A stretch of 39,259 nucleotides of DNA from a virus: positions 1-39,259 of the IMG/VR virus record IMGVR_UViG_3300024520_000199; one strand, 5' to 3'. The position numbers were made by a program, and so were the translations under genes. Shown piece by piece: positions 6,422-16,477 of this stretch. How positions within the stretch are numbered: the stretch's first letter is position 1; each line of letters starts with the position of its first letter. Below the pieces are notes generated by a model. It saw only the letters and a program-made list of their open reading frames with translations. It was not told the DNA's origin and did not search any database.

Positions 6422-9400
6422 ATGGGCGTTTTCAAACTAACCTTAAAAATTGATCGCAAAGGCGCAGAAGTCTTTGAGGAAACGAAAAAAGACGCGGAAG
6501 AGCTTAATAAAGAGCTTTCAAAAACTGGATCATCGGCTGAAAGCTTCAAAGAGATAGAGAAAACAACCGCGTCAATTGGTAAGAATATCGACAGTCTTAC
6601 TAAGCAAATTTCGGGATCCATTCGATCTGTTGTATCTCAAACGGTCGGCGCGGTTTCTGACACAACGGAAAATCTTAGTATTTCTTTTGGCAAGACGATG
6701 GAAACCATTCTAGGAAGAATGGCAATTTTAGGCGTTGGTGTGAAGATCGCGTTGTCCCAATCGTTTTTAGATTTCAAATCAAAGGCAATTTTACAATCGA
6801 CGGGCTTGTTTAGTTTCATAGCGGCGTTTGGTTCAAATGCAATCTCGTCTTTAGGCGGTGTTTTTAGTTCTGTTTTTGGAGTTGCGGTTGAAAAGGTTAG
6901 TATTCTTAAAACAGCAATGACAGAAGTTTCAGGTATAGTGGGACAGTCAACTGGCCGGATCGCGGGGTTTGTAGCGGGTTTATTTGCGTCAGCTTCAAGA
7001 GCTAAAGACGTTGCATTTTTCTTCGGCAAGATCGGGCAAAGTCTTTCGTTTTTTACGGGCAGCGCAACCGTTTTATTTGGGATCAATCTTGCGTTAAAAG
7101 AAAGCGTTTTACTTGTCAAAAGGTTTTTTGGTTTCGGTGTTCAAGCGGCGAAACCATTAGAACGGGTTACAAATATTGTTGTAACAATTGACAATACGTT
7201 TCGATCAATCGGTTTAACAACGGGTGGATTGCTTCGAACTTTGGGGTTGCTTGGGCTTTCGGTTGCAGGTTTTGGCGGGCCCGTTCTAGCATTTGCAACA
7301 GGTTTAGCCGGGATAAATTCGCTAATATCAAACACATTAGCTTTGGGTACTAGGTTTAGATTGCGAACGTTTGCATTTTTCGGATCGGCTCGGGCCCAAA
7401 TAGGATTGATATTACTTGATCTAAAACGGTTGGCGTTGGATACTTTACCCACTATAGCGGATAAAGCGAAATCGTTTAAGGTATTACAGCAAAACGCAAA
7501 AGACGCGGATAAATCATTAAAAAAAGTTGGTGATGATGTTAACCGAATCAACCAAGCAACGGCCGTTAAGCGTGGAAATCTACCCATACAAAAACAGTTT
7601 GCTTTATTTGCTCTTGAAGTGAAAACCCTTTTTGCAGCGGTTTTGCAATCGGTTAATACTGTTTCCTTATTGCTTAAAGGTGCGTTTAAATTTTCAGATG
7701 TTGCATTTAAGAACGTTACAAGCCAAGCTAAAAAAGCAACCGATACAACGATCCGAGGTGTAGAGAAAACTTCGAATGGTGTTCAAGATATTTTTGAACG
7801 TGGGACGAAAACGGCCGGGGTATTCGGCAAAATGGGATCCGTAATTCGTCGAACGTTTCTAGGAAAAAACCCTATTGTTGATTCGTTGGAACAATCAGAT
7901 AAAGCGGCTTTAAAGTTACAGGCAAGATTTCAAAAAGTGGCAAAGGCAACAGAAAACGGATTTAAAAAAGCTTTTAAATTTCTAAATTTTGGAGTACCAA
8001 ATTTTCTCGGAAGGATTGGCAAAGGTTTAGCTCGGGCTTTTACATTCAAAAAAACCTTTGGAGCGGGCAAAACACCACAAAGCAAAGAAGCTACGGCAAG
8101 AGCAAAGGTTGCGTCTCAAGCTACGATCCAGTTGCAGATACAAAGGCAAATCACAGCGGCCGCTATAAATACAAATAAACAGATATCAAAAACAATTGAT
8201 TTAACGAATAAAGCAACAAAGGCAAAGATTAGCGCGTCGGTGATTCAGATCATTGATCCTAAAAAGATCAAACCGACTCAAAAAAGCTTAGGATTATTGC
8301 TAAGGGACTTCATAAAGCTTGGAGGACTTCCAATCTTTGCACCGGGGAAAGGCATTGGGTTTGTTAATCAAAAACAACGATCTTTATTAAATCAATTCGG
8401 GGCCGAATTACAAAAGCTAGTATCATCTGGCAAGAAATTTTCATCGACAGAGCTTGCAACCGTTTTCAAGAAACTTCAGGACGGGATGCAAGGTTTTGTC
8501 AACGCGATTCCAAAGGGAGCGGGCCGCGATAAGTTGAAAAACTTCCTTGGTGGCTTAACCGATCCCAAGTTTTTAAAAATTCCGGCGAATATAAAAGCGG
8601 TTTCTGATGGACTAAAAGATTTTAAAAAGATTGCAGCTTCAGAGCTTGGAGTTAAAAAGTTTAAGGGCCTCGGGGATGCGATCAGCGGCGTTGCAAATAT
8701 TGCGTCAAAGAGTTTTAGCAGTAATAAGATTTTAAGAGGTATTGAAAATTCTGTTGTAGCGTTTGGTAATGTGATAGCAAGTTTTTTAAAACCAAAATCC
8801 CCGCCGAAAAAGGGCCCTTTAAACACTATTGATAAATGGGGCGTTGGGCTTGTAAAAGAACTTACAAAGGGAATGTTCAAAAGCGTTGGGCTTGTTGGGA
8901 AAGCGGCTCTTGCGCTAGCAAAAAGGATCGCGGGTTTCTTCCCACAATCGCCGGCGTTGTTTGGGCCTCTTGTTGCATTACCAAAGGCCGGATTTAATAT
9001 TGGTATGCAATTAGTATCGGGAATGAAAAGGAGCTTTTCAGCGGTCGGATCGGCTGCGGCTTCACTTGGCCAAGTTATATTTGGCAATTTAACAAACGCG
9101 TTTCAAGCTGATTTATTTTCCGAGAGATTCGGGATCGGTGTTGAAACACTGACCAGTTTTAACCTTGCGTTATCTTCAGTTGGTGCAAGCACAACCGATT
9201 TACAGTTTTCATTAACGGGATTAAATAGGATCCTCAATAAGACTTTAACGCAGGAAGACAAAGAAAAGTTTGCAAGTCTCGGCTTGGATCTCGAAAAGGC
9301 AAAGAACGCGACAGAACCGACAGCGGAATTATTGTTTCAGATTTCGTCAGCTTTAGATGGAATCCCACCACAAGCGGAAAAATTCGGTAAAACATTAGAG

Positions 9401-11467
9401 GCGGCCGGGCTTATAGCAACATCCCCCTTGATAAATTTCTTGCAAATCGGGCGGCCAGGGTTGGAAGCGTTTCAACAAAAAGCGGTTGAAACTGGAACCG
9501 TTTTGACATCGGCATTTACAGAGGCAGCTAGAAAAGCGGTTGGCTTGTTAAACCAACTAAAAGAGATTCGTAAAACGTTTTTAAACCCTCTTATCGAGGA
9601 AATTTTACCCGTAATTAACAGCGCGTTGGAAGATGTGATAGATCTGTTTCAGAAAAATCAAAGGGTGATTGAATCGTTTTTGCGGATATTAGGAAAAGCT
9701 TTCGGGGCTCTTCTTAATTTGATTTTTAATTTTGTGCGAATTGTAGTAACAGAGCCAAGAAAAGCTTTTGAAATCGTTTCAACCTTGGCGTCGGCTTTGG
9801 CTTTATTCTTAAAGGATATTTTCTTTATATTGCTTGATGAGCTTGTTGGTTTAATTACTCGATTTGTCAAAGGCCTTGGGCCTCTTGCTATTCAATTATT
9901 GCGCGTTGCAATCAATAAAATTTCATCGTTTGTTTTAACCGGCGTTGGTTTGATTGTCGGCGTTTTATTTACTACTGTTGACGCGTCTTTCATTGAAGGA
10001 TTAAAGGGACTTCTTACAAATGTTTTGATCAGGATTGGATCATTTACAAGAGAGATCGCTTTAGGGTTGGCGATTGGAATATCGGATGGTTTAAAATCTC
10101 TTGGTGCAGTTGGTGAGGGAATCGGGGATCTATTTGGTTTCATTTTAACCGAGCAAGACGTGTCAAATGCTGGTGACGAGATCAAGAGGCTTGAAAAAAA
10201 TTCGATTTCTTTTACTTCTGTAATAGAAAAAGTTTTTACAGAAGCGGCCGGAAAAGCTCAAACATTCGGCGGAGTGACAAAAGAAGCGTTTGCCGGTGTT
10301 TTTGATGAGAAAGCTCAAGCAAAATTAAAAAATTCTTTAGGAAAATTAACCGGAACATTTAAGACAACCTTTGGCGAGATCGCAAATTTCAAGATCACGA
10401 ATACAGATCTTACAAAGAGTATTAGTGAAGCCGGGGATCTATTCAAAGAAAAATTCGGCGACGGGATAGAACTTGCTTTTGGTGAATCGGCCAGAGAGAA
10501 AACAGAAACTTTCTTTTCAAATGTTGGCGATAAAGTTTTAGAATTCGGGGGCAAGCTATCGAGTGCCCTTAATATCGATGTGGATTCCATTAGAAATCAA
10601 GTGAATTCGGTAATGGGATTTCTAAAAAATCTGGTAACAGTACAGGAAGACAGCGGATCAAAACGGCAAGCGATTGAAGCGAATCGAGTTGAAGAATGTG
10701 AAGTGATTGCAAAAAAAGAGATCAGTTGTGCTCAAAAGAAATTTGACGCACAGTTAAGCCTTGCTTCTCAATTTAACGGGGCCGCGTCTAAACTTGCAAG
10801 CGGATTAACAACGTTAATCGGTAAGGAATCCGAAGAATTATTCATAATCAATAAAGCGTTTGCTGTTTCCCAGGCGATAATAAATACGGCGCAAGGTGTC
10901 TCAAAAGCTCTAGCGGAAGGGGGGATCGCAGGGATCGCTCTTGGTGCGTTGGTTGCGGCTGCGGGGGCAATAGAGATTGCTAACATTTCAGCGCAACAGC
11001 CCCCCTCTTTAGAGGTTGGCGGTATGTTGGGCGGGCCTTCTCACTCCCAAGGCGGGATCCCGGTTTCGGTTGGCGGGCGGGGAATGGTCGAAGCGGAAGG
11101 GGGCGAGTTTGTAGTTAACAAGCTCTCTACAAATGTTTTGGGCCCGATGTTTATGAATGCGATCAACAGCGTAAGAAGCGGCAGCGACGCGGCGTTGATG
11201 ATGCGGCAAGCGAATATCCCGAGTCCCGTTTTTCAAGTACCAAGCAATTTGAAGTTTGAATCCGGCGGGTTAATCCCAGGGCAAAACCCAACGACACAAG
11301 AAAAAAAATCGGGCGGCGAGACAAGAGTTTTTCAAAATGTGAATCTAATTGATCCAGATATTTTCGATTCATTCCTTGCAACAAATGAAGGTATTGATCG
11401 GATATTAAATATTATTTCAAATAATCCTGAATCGGTGAGGGAATCGATCCAACTTCCAACGAGCTAA
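6422..11467 (+). CDS. Tail tape measure protein
   Basis: 1681 residues, the longest gene in the window, immediately after the frameshifted chaperone. N-terminus is coiled-coil (VFEETKKDAEELNKEL and on). The body is Ala/Gly/Phe/Lys-rich with many hydrophobic helices, including candidate membrane-spanning segments near residues 215-300 and 1110-1200. The C-terminal ~180 residues contain the typical tape-measure ending: AAAGAIEIANISAQQPP, then Gly-rich GGMLGGPSHSQGGIPV, GEFVVNKLSTN. Tape measures set tail length and help DNA cross the inner membrane. By the usual ~1.5 angstrom per residue rule, this length suggests a tail near 250 nm. No lysozyme or peptidase motif is evident within it. Confidence 0.93.
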   Translation: MGVFKLTLKIDRKGAEVFEETKKDAEELNKELSKTGSSAESFKEIEKTTASIGKNIDSLTKQISGSIRSVVSQTVGAVSDTTENLSISFGKTMETILGRMAILGVGVKIALSQSFLDFKSKAILQSTGLFSFIAAFGSNAISSLGGVFSSVFGVAVEKVSILKTAMTEVSGIVGQSTGRIAGFVAGLFASASRAKDVAFFFGKIGQSLSFFTGSATVLFGINLALKESVLLVKRFFGFGVQAAKPLERVTNIVVTIDNTFRSIGLTTGGLLRTLGLLGLSVAGFGGPVLAFATGLAGINSLISNTLALGTRFRLRTFAFFGSARAQIGLILLDLKRLALDTLPTIADKAKSFKVLQQNAKDADKSLKKVGDDVNRINQATAVKRGNLPIQKQFALFALEVKTLFAAVLQSVNTVSLLLKGAFKFSDVAFKNVTSQAKKATDTTIRGVEKTSNGVQDIFERGTKTAGVFGKMGSVIRRTFLGKNPIVDSLEQSDKAALKLQARFQKVAKATENGFKKAFKFLNFGVPNFLGRIGKGLARAFTFKKTFGAGKTPQSKEATARAKVASQATIQLQIQRQITAAAINTNKQISKTIDLTNKATKAKISASVIQIIDPKKIKPTQKSLGLLLRDFIKLGGLPIFAPGKGIGFVNQKQRSLLNQFGAELQKLVSSGKKFSSTELATVFKKLQDGMQGFVNAIPKGAGRDKLKNFLGGLTDPKFLKIPANIKAVSDGLKDFKKIAASELGVKKFKGLGDAISGVANIASKSFSSNKILRGIENSVVAFGNVIASFLKPKSPPKKGPLNTIDKWGVGLVKELTKGMFKSVGLVGKAALALAKRIAGFFPQSPALFGPLVALPKAGFNIGMQLVSGMKRSFSAVGSAAASLGQVIFGNLTNAFQADLFSERFGIGVETLTSFNLALSSVGASTTDLQFSLTGLNRILNKTLTQEDKEKFASLGLDLEKAKNATEPTAELLFQISSALDGIPPQAEKFGKTLEAAGLIATSPLINFLQIGRPGLEAFQQKAVETGTVLTSAFTEAARKAVGLLNQLKEIRKTFLNPLIEEILPVINSALEDVIDLFQKNQRVIESFLRILGKAFGALLNLIFNFVRIVVTEPRKAFEIVSTLASALALFLKDIFFILLDELVGLITRFVKGLGPLAIQLLRVAINKISSFVLTGVGLIVGVLFTTVDASFIEGLKGLLTNVLIRIGSFTREIALGLAIGISDGLKSLGAVGEGIGDLFGFILTEQDVSNAGDEIKRLEKNSISFTSVIEKVFTEAAGKAQTFGGVTKEAFAGVFDEKAQAKLKNSLGKLTGTFKTTFGEIANFKITNTDLTKSISEAGDLFKEKFGDGIELAFGESAREKTETFFSNVGDKVLEFGGKLSSALNIDVDSIRNQVNSVMGFLKNLVTVQEDSGSKRQAIEANRVEECEVIAKKEISCAQKKFDAQLSLASQFNGAASKLASGLTTLIGKESEELFIINKAFAVSQAIINTAQGVSKALAEGGIAGIALGALVAAAGAIEIANISAQQPPSLEVGGMLGGPSHSQGGIPVSVGGRGMVEAEGGEFVVNKLSTNVLGPMFMNAINSVRSGSDAALMMRQANIPSPVFQVPSNLKFESGGLIPGQNPTTQEKKSGGETRVFQNVNLIDPDIFDSFLATNEGIDRILNIISNNPESVRESIQLPTS

Positions 11468-11476
11468 AGGCAAAAA

Positions 11477-12967
11477 ATGGCATATGTAACCGGCGGAATA
11501 TCAACGTCAACAAATCGAAGCATCACAATTCCAGAAATAATTGGAACGGGTGACGGGATCGCTACCGTTTTTGCTCTCAGTTTATCGAGCCCCGCAGTTT
11601 TTTTGCTCGGCGTAAAGATTGAATATACCGTAGGATCAACCGTTTTTACTTCAACAAGTGACGGCTTTGGGGTTTTTACTGGTACACATATCACAAGCGG
11701 ATCGGTAACGGTTGGCGGGGCTATCGCGTTAACGTTTTCGACGGCACCGGATGATTTAACTTCTATCAGAGCGTTGGAGTTTGATACAAAAGGGCTGTTA
11801 CATAAACTTTTGGATCACGTTCACGGCGCACAGTTTACGCAGATCGTCGGAACCGGAAACGGTGTTTTGGTGACGTTTGCTTTCACTATTACAAACACTG
11901 TGATCGCAAAGGGCCAGTTACGGATCAAATATAAGATAGGATCGCAGGTGTTCGATGTGTGGGACAACGGCGCAGGGGAGTGGATTAGTAGTAATATTTC
12001 CGCGTCGGCGATTGATTATACAACTGGGATTTGTTCGATTACTTTTACGGTTGCCATTGATGATCTTTTTGCGATAGAATGTCTTTATAGTACTGGAACA
12101 GCTGGAAAAGACTGGATCATCATGCACGATCTATTTACTCAAGATTCATCTTTGGCTGATGCTTTTCCGGGTTTGGCTTTGCGGCAAGTTGTTTTAAAAA
12201 ACAGCGGGAAATCTTTTGAAGAGCCTATATATATAGGAATAAGGGAAACAGAAAACGTTGCAACAAATCAATATTTATTGAATTTTAATCTTTATAAAGC
12301 TTGGGACGATCAACACGAAACGACAGACGATTGGAATTATAACAAGACGGAAACAACCCGGGATCTATATGACGCAACGACAGAGAATTGGCGAGAGCTA
12401 CCGAGCACAGCTTACAACGATGATGATCAAACCTATTTTTTTTCGTCAACAAAGAATAGAATTATTGGAGCTGTCAAAGTTTCAAACTCGGTGACGACTA
12501 GTTTTTATTTGGGACTCGGGATCAGGTATTCAAGTAGAGCCAACTATCCATTTCCTCTTTGCGTTATTGGTAACAATGCTGGAAATTTCAATTTTACGAG
12601 TACAGCGACACAACATCGAATGTTTATTTCACCGGGTACAGCTTTTGCCGGTTTATTTCTTGATAATATTGACGTTTACAGGCCAGCTTTTGCTGGACAG
12701 GTTTTATCATATCCTACTCAAGATTATTCTGGATCTTTAAATCTTGAAAAGATAACAAACGCAAAGATTTTATTGAGTGAAATTTTCATGGTTTATACAG
12801 GATCCAATCCTGATGTTTTTCTATTCCAACTTGACGGGGCGTATCATGCACCATATGTGGAAAATGCAAATGAGGATACGGTTGACGTTGGCGGCTCGAT
12901 TCATTTAGTAATACAAGATATTTTCAGAACAACAACGGAAGATTTCATGGCATTTTTAGAGGAATAA
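11477..12967 (+). CDS. Tail protein with duplicated N-terminal beta domain
   Basis: 496 residues, ATG with AAAGGCAAAAA upstream. Two N-terminal repeats are visible: IIGTGDGIATVFAL ... ALTFSTAPDD (about residues 20-95) and IVGTGNGVLVTFAF ... SITFTVAIDD (about 120-200). Each begins I(I/V)GTG(D/N)G and ends in a (T)F(S/T)xAxDD strand. Similar repeats occur in several phage baseplate/adhesin proteins. The rest is beta-rich with many aromatic residues and no enzymatic motif. It lies between the tape measure and tail-tip genes, so it is probably part of the distal tail. The stop lies two bases from the next ATG, so translation is likely coupled. Confidence 0.65.
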   Translation: MAYVTGGISTSTNRSITIPEIIGTGDGIATVFALSLSSPAVFLLGVKIEYTVGSTVFTSTSDGFGVFTGTHITSGSVTVGGAIALTFSTAPDDLTSIRALEFDTKGLLHKLLDHVHGAQFTQIVGTGNGVLVTFAFTITNTVIAKGQLRIKYKIGSQVFDVWDNGAGEWISSNISASAIDYTTGICSITFTVAIDDLFAIECLYSTGTAGKDWIIMHDLFTQDSSLADAFPGLALRQVVLKNSGKSFEEPIYIGIRETENVATNQYLLNFNLYKAWDDQHETTDDWNYNKTETTRDLYDATTENWRELPSTAYNDDDQTYFFSSTKNRIIGAVKVSNSVTTSFYLGLGIRYSSRANYPFPLCVIGNNAGNFNFTSTATQHRMFISPGTAFAGLFLDNIDVYRPAFAGQVLSYPTQDYSGSLNLEKITNAKILLSEIFMVYTGSNPDVFLFQLDGAYHAPYVENANEDTVDVGGSIHLVIQDIFRTTTEDFMAFLEE

Positions 12968-12969
12968 AA

Positions 12970-13917
12970 ATGACGGTTTTAGGATTCGAGATACACGAAA
13001 ACCTCGTTGATCATCACGATCTGATCGATAAAATGCGGGCGTTTGCAGTTACTAAAGGTTGGACTGTTGCATTATATCAGACTAATTCTGTATGGGCAAA
13101 TCAGGGCGGCGGAGTTTACGCTTGGGATCCCGGTTCAGAGGATTTTTTGATTTTAACCTCGCCCGGTTTCGGGAGCCAGGATTTACAATTCCGATTTCGG
13201 GTCGAAGACTCGGGAGCGGTTGCAACCCATGAATGGGTACAGATCAACGGATACACAGGATCAACGGCTCTTGATCCTATTTTCACACATCCATTAATAC
13301 AAACGACAATAGGAACACCCTGGACACAAGCAAACCGGCATCATTCCTTTCCCTCTCAAACGATTCCTAAAACTTGGTTTTTCGGTAACGACAAAATCAT
13401 AATTGTTGTTGTTGAAGTTGATTCGACGTTTTGCGTAACAATGGTTTTTGGCAGTGTGAATCTATTTGATACAACGGAAATTGAAGGAAATCTATATATG
13501 CCGAGAGGGTCAAGCTCTAGTGTAAATCATTGGTTCAATCATAATACTTTGGTTTCGTTCGATTTTAGTGTATCGGATTTGGTGTTTTACGATGCGGAAG
13601 GTAAAGTTAATTCCGGTACAAACTTTTCTTTTAATACAAGCGGCTTGTCAACAAATACCAGGTTCGGATCCTTGGGTGATTGTGTATTACGCAACGCGTT
13701 TTCTGAAATTCGGCCGATGTTTAAACAAACGATTTACACCCAAAGAAATTCAGATAGCAGATATTTACCATTGGGTGATCCGTGGGTATTCCGTCTTGAT
13801 ACTGAAGGGCTCGGAATCGGCGAAAAAATTTGTCTCGGCACAAAAGAATTTCTTGCTTTCCCAAATGGCAGAGTCAACGAGAGATTTAAGGGTTTTGCTG
13901 TTCAGATTGCGAGCTAA
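12970..13917 (+). CDS. Distal tail structural protein, unknown
   Basis: 315 residues, ATG after TTTTTAGAGGAATAAAA, two bases behind the previous gene. N-terminal segment HENLVDHHDLIDKMRAFAV is helical; the remainder is beta-rich, with many Trp/Phe/Gly/Asn and a C-terminal EFLAFPNGRVNERFKGFAV. Paired genes of this size between tape measure and DUF2460-like tail genes are common in phages with gene-transfer-agent-like tails, but I do not recognise a named domain. A baseplate hub or host-binding accessory role is inferred from position. Confidence 0.6.
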   Translation: MTVLGFEIHENLVDHHDLIDKMRAFAVTKGWTVALYQTNSVWANQGGGVYAWDPGSEDFLILTSPGFGSQDLQFRFRVEDSGAVATHEWVQINGYTGSTALDPIFTHPLIQTTIGTPWTQANRHHSFPSQTIPKTWFFGNDKIIIVVVEVDSTFCVTMVFGSVNLFDTTEIEGNLYMPRGSSSSVNHWFNHNTLVSFDFSVSDLVFYDAEGKVNSGTNFSFNTSGLSTNTRFGSLGDCVLRNAFSEIRPMFKQTIYTQRNSDSRYLPLGDPWVFRLDTEGLGIGEKICLGTKEFLAFPNGRVNERFKGFAVQIAS

Positions 13918-13923
13918 AAAAAA

Positions 13924-15027
13924 ATGGTTGCACATACTGGATTATTTTTAGAGCCAATTGAAACAGCAGAGGATCCGAATAATTCCGGTGATTTAGTCGT
14001 TGATCCGGCTATTTTCGATCTAATCGAGGCGGGCCCTTTTATTCTTGGTATTCATGCGGCCGGTGTCTCGTCGATTATATCTCAAGTTCATATTGGATTG
14101 ATTGCGCCCGAAGGGCCGAGCGTTAGTATAGGATCCATTTTCTTTTTCCCGGTTGATTCCGATTGTTTACATAAAATAAATGCGGGCGTAATTTCAACGG
14201 ATGTTCAATTTGTTTTAAGGTTTTGGAATTCGTCGCCAGACACGGCGAGAAGTCTTGACACGATTACTTTTATTGATCCCACAAGTTTACTTTTAGATAA
14301 CGCAACACTTCCAATTGATCTAACGGCCGGGAGTGATCTGTTTTTAAATCTTACGATCCAGGGCGAGGGCCCGCCAACAACAGATACAACGATCCAATTT
14401 ATAATAGATGGTGAGTTGTTTATACTAAGCGTTTTCGCTCAAAGGTTGCAACCCTTGCAACCCTACTTCGAACCAAATTGGAATTCACCGGTAAAACTTT
14501 CTTATGCTTTTCAAACGGTACTTGATCGATCAAAGACTTGGTTTGAACGTCGGCGGCCGTTATTTAATAATGTGAAGAGATCCCAAGAATGTTCGTTTTT
14601 ATTCAATGCGGATGACGCGCAACAGGTTTCAAACGATCTTAGGCGATTCCATGAAAGCTTTCTAGCTGTTCCGATTTATCCCGAGGCTTTAGAGGTTGCA
14701 AATACGCCAATAGTAGGTGCGTTGACATTAACGTTTAATGTTGCGATTTCAGGCTATTACAACTTGGTTAACTTATCGACGATCCTTTTGATGAAGAGTA
14801 CAAAGGATCCCAATATTAACGAAACGTTTTCGATTGTTGCAGTTGATGAAATCTTAAACACGTTAACGCTCAATAGTCCTGTTCCCCCGGGTTTCGTTGA
14901 CGGCGAAACGTTTATTTTCCCGATATTTATCGGCGTTATCGATAAGTTTGCCCCTCAATATATCACCGACGATCTAATCGAGTTTACTTTAAAATTCGAC
15001 GAGATCCGGCGTAAGGTAAGGTTGTAA
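13924..15027 (+). CDS. Distal tail protein, probable baseplate component
   Basis: 367 residues, ATG at 13924 reached from the preceding stop through an A-run. There is no clear Shine-Dalgarno, so translation probably depends on coupling. N-terminal 170 residues are a beta-sandwich-like segment with GPFILGIHAAGVSS and ILFINL-type strands. The C-terminal half starts at PYFEPNWNSPVKLSYAFQT and has LDRSKTWFERRRPLF, a pattern also present in the next gene (IEPDWKSPIKTELELSRA). The two may therefore share a structural module. The stop codon overlaps the next ATG (TAATG). Confidence 0.6.
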   Translation: MVAHTGLFLEPIETAEDPNNSGDLVVDPAIFDLIEAGPFILGIHAAGVSSIISQVHIGLIAPEGPSVSIGSIFFFPVDSDCLHKINAGVISTDVQFVLRFWNSSPDTARSLDTITFIDPTSLLLDNATLPIDLTAGSDLFLNLTIQGEGPPTTDTTIQFIIDGELFILSVFAQRLQPLQPYFEPNWNSPVKLSYAFQTVLDRSKTWFERRRPLFNNVKRSQECSFLFNADDAQQVSNDLRRFHESFLAVPIYPEALEVANTPIVGALTLTFNVAISGYYNLVNLSTILLMKSTKDPNINETFSIVAVDEILNTLTLNSPVPPGFVDGETFIFPIFIGVIDKFAPQYITDDLIEFTLKFDEIRRKVRL

Positions 15028-15647
15028 TGGCTGATTTCTTGAATGGTTTATCTACCTTTCCAGTTTTACGAATCGAGCCAGATTGGAAGAGCCCGATCAA
15101 AACCGAATTAGAACTTTCGAGGGCTATTTTAACCTTTATCGGTACGGTTGAAGTGATAACAACATTTGATGATGAACGGCCATTCCTTGCAGATCTAAAC
15201 TTTACGCAATTAGATAAGGTTGATGAAAAGAATTTGACCGAGTTTTTCATTGCGCGAAAAGGAAGACATGAAAAGTTTTGGTTGCCAGCTCCTTACAATT
15301 ATTTTACTCTTGCGGTTGATGCGTTGTCGGCGAATTCGGAATTGATTGTGAAAAACAATCTTTTTGCAGATGCGTTTCGAGGGCATGAAAGGCTGATGGT
15401 ATTGTTAAATAATGGGGATATGTTAACCTTTACAATCTCTTCAGTTTCTGCGGGGCCCGTACCAAGCCAAGAAACAATAACGATTTCCCCGGCTTTGGAT
15501 CGGTCGTTTTCAATTTCAGACGTTCAGAGAATGAGCTTTATTCATTTGGGACGGTTTCAGGCTGATAACATAACGTTTTCATATCAAGCTAGTTTTGCGA
15601 GTGAAGCAAATCAAAAGTTTATTGAACTGATAAAGGAATATCCTTAG
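15027..15647 (+). CDS. DUF2460-like distal tail protein (GTA tail-tip type)
   Basis: 206 residues, ATG overlapping the previous stop. It begins FPVLRIEPDWKSPIKTELELSRA and ends FQADNITFSYQASFASEANQKFIELIKEYP, with FWLPAPYNYF in the middle. In length, order and overall pattern it fits the DUF2460 (TIGR02217) tail proteins found upstream of DUF2163 proteins in gene transfer agents and siphophages; these form distal tail rings. The assignment rests on synteny with the next three genes as much as on sequence. The TAG stop overlaps the next GTG start. Confidence 0.65.
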   Translation: MADFLNGLSTFPVLRIEPDWKSPIKTELELSRAILTFIGTVEVITTFDDERPFLADLNFTQLDKVDEKNLTEFFIARKGRHEKFWLPAPYNYFTLAVDALSANSELIVKNNLFADAFRGHERLMVLLNNGDMLTFTISSVSAGPVPSQETITISPALDRSFSISDVQRMSFIHLGRFQADNITFSYQASFASEANQKFIELIKEYP

Positions 15648-16477
15648 TGACCTATTCGACCGAGATAGCAAAAATAGAAATCCTACCCTTTGCGGAATTG
15701 TACAAAATTTCCGCTGGATCAGAGACATTCTATTATACTTCATTCGGTGATAATGTGATCTTTGACGGGAACACATACGCAACAGCGGGGATCAAACGCA
15801 GCACGTTTACATTTAATGAAAAGTTGCAAGCTCATTCAGTTAAGATCACGATGGAACCGGCGCAACCGTTACCTAGATATATTTCAAACTCGCCAACGGT
15901 GCCAGTAATTATAGAAATCACTCGGGTTTTTATTCACGATCTATTAGCCTTTAAAAAGATTTTCGTCGGTGATGTAATAGGGGTTACGTTGCAGGAAAAA
16001 ACGGTTGAAGCAGATTGTGAGGGCGGATCTATTATTTTTAGAAACAAGATCCCGAGAATACTTTATCAATCGTTTTGCAATAACACTTTGTACAAGTCAA
16101 GTCAACCGGGGTTGCCAGATTGCAACGTCGATCCAACTTCTTTTTTGACGTCGGTTTTGCAAGCTGATTTCACTATTCTAAATTCTACAATCACAGCTTC
16201 GATTTTTGGTAGTTTTCCTGTGGATCGTTTTCGAAATGGTGAGGTTGTGATCGACGGCACAGGGGATCGGCGAATGATTACAAATCATGTGGGCAGTGTG
16301 ATAACGTTAAACATACCATTCAGGACAATAGATATTGATACGGCCGGTTTTATAGATGTTTTCGCAGGTTGTGACAAATCGCCGGGAGTTTGCCAAACGA
16401 AATTTAACAACTTTGCAAATTTCCAAGGTTTTCCTTACATACCAAACAATAATCCTGTTTTATGGGGCTTTAGATAA
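15647..16477 (+). CDS. DUF2163 / BR0599-family tail-tip protein
   Basis: 276 residues, GTG start at 15647 overlapping the previous stop (TAGTG). The C-terminus carries the diagnostic BR0599-type signature: FAGCDKSPGVCQTKFNN followed by FQGFPYIPNNNP, plus an earlier Cys pair (CNNTLY ... LPDCNVDPTSF) that probably binds an iron-sulfur cluster or zinc in family members. Domain order matches TIGR02218/DUF2163. In gene transfer agent structures the homologue forms the hub/iron-sulfur cluster layer of the tail tip. The stop overlaps the next ATG (ATAATG). Confidence 0.85.
   Translation: MTYSTEIAKIEILPFAELYKISAGSETFYYTSFGDNVIFDGNTYATAGIKRSTFTFNEKLQAHSVKITMEPAQPLPRYISNSPTVPVIIEITRVFIHDLLAFKKIFVGDVIGVTLQEKTVEADCEGGSIIFRNKIPRILYQSFCNNTLYKSSQPGLPDCNVDPTSFLTSVLQADFTILNSTITASIFGSFPVDRFRNGEVVIDGTGDRRMITNHVGSVITLNIPFRTIDIDTAGFIDVFAGCDKSPGVCQTKFNNFANFQGFPYIPNNNPVLWGFR

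Noticed and set aside
8476-9087. 203-residue minus-strand ORF opposite the tape measure
   Set aside because: It is Pro/Ala/Ser-rich antisense of Ala/Gly/Lys coding, without a ribosome binding site, and the + gene is unmistakable.
13568-13951. 127-residue + ORF in another frame of the 315-residue tail gene
   Set aside because: It lies within a well-supported gene and has no start signal.
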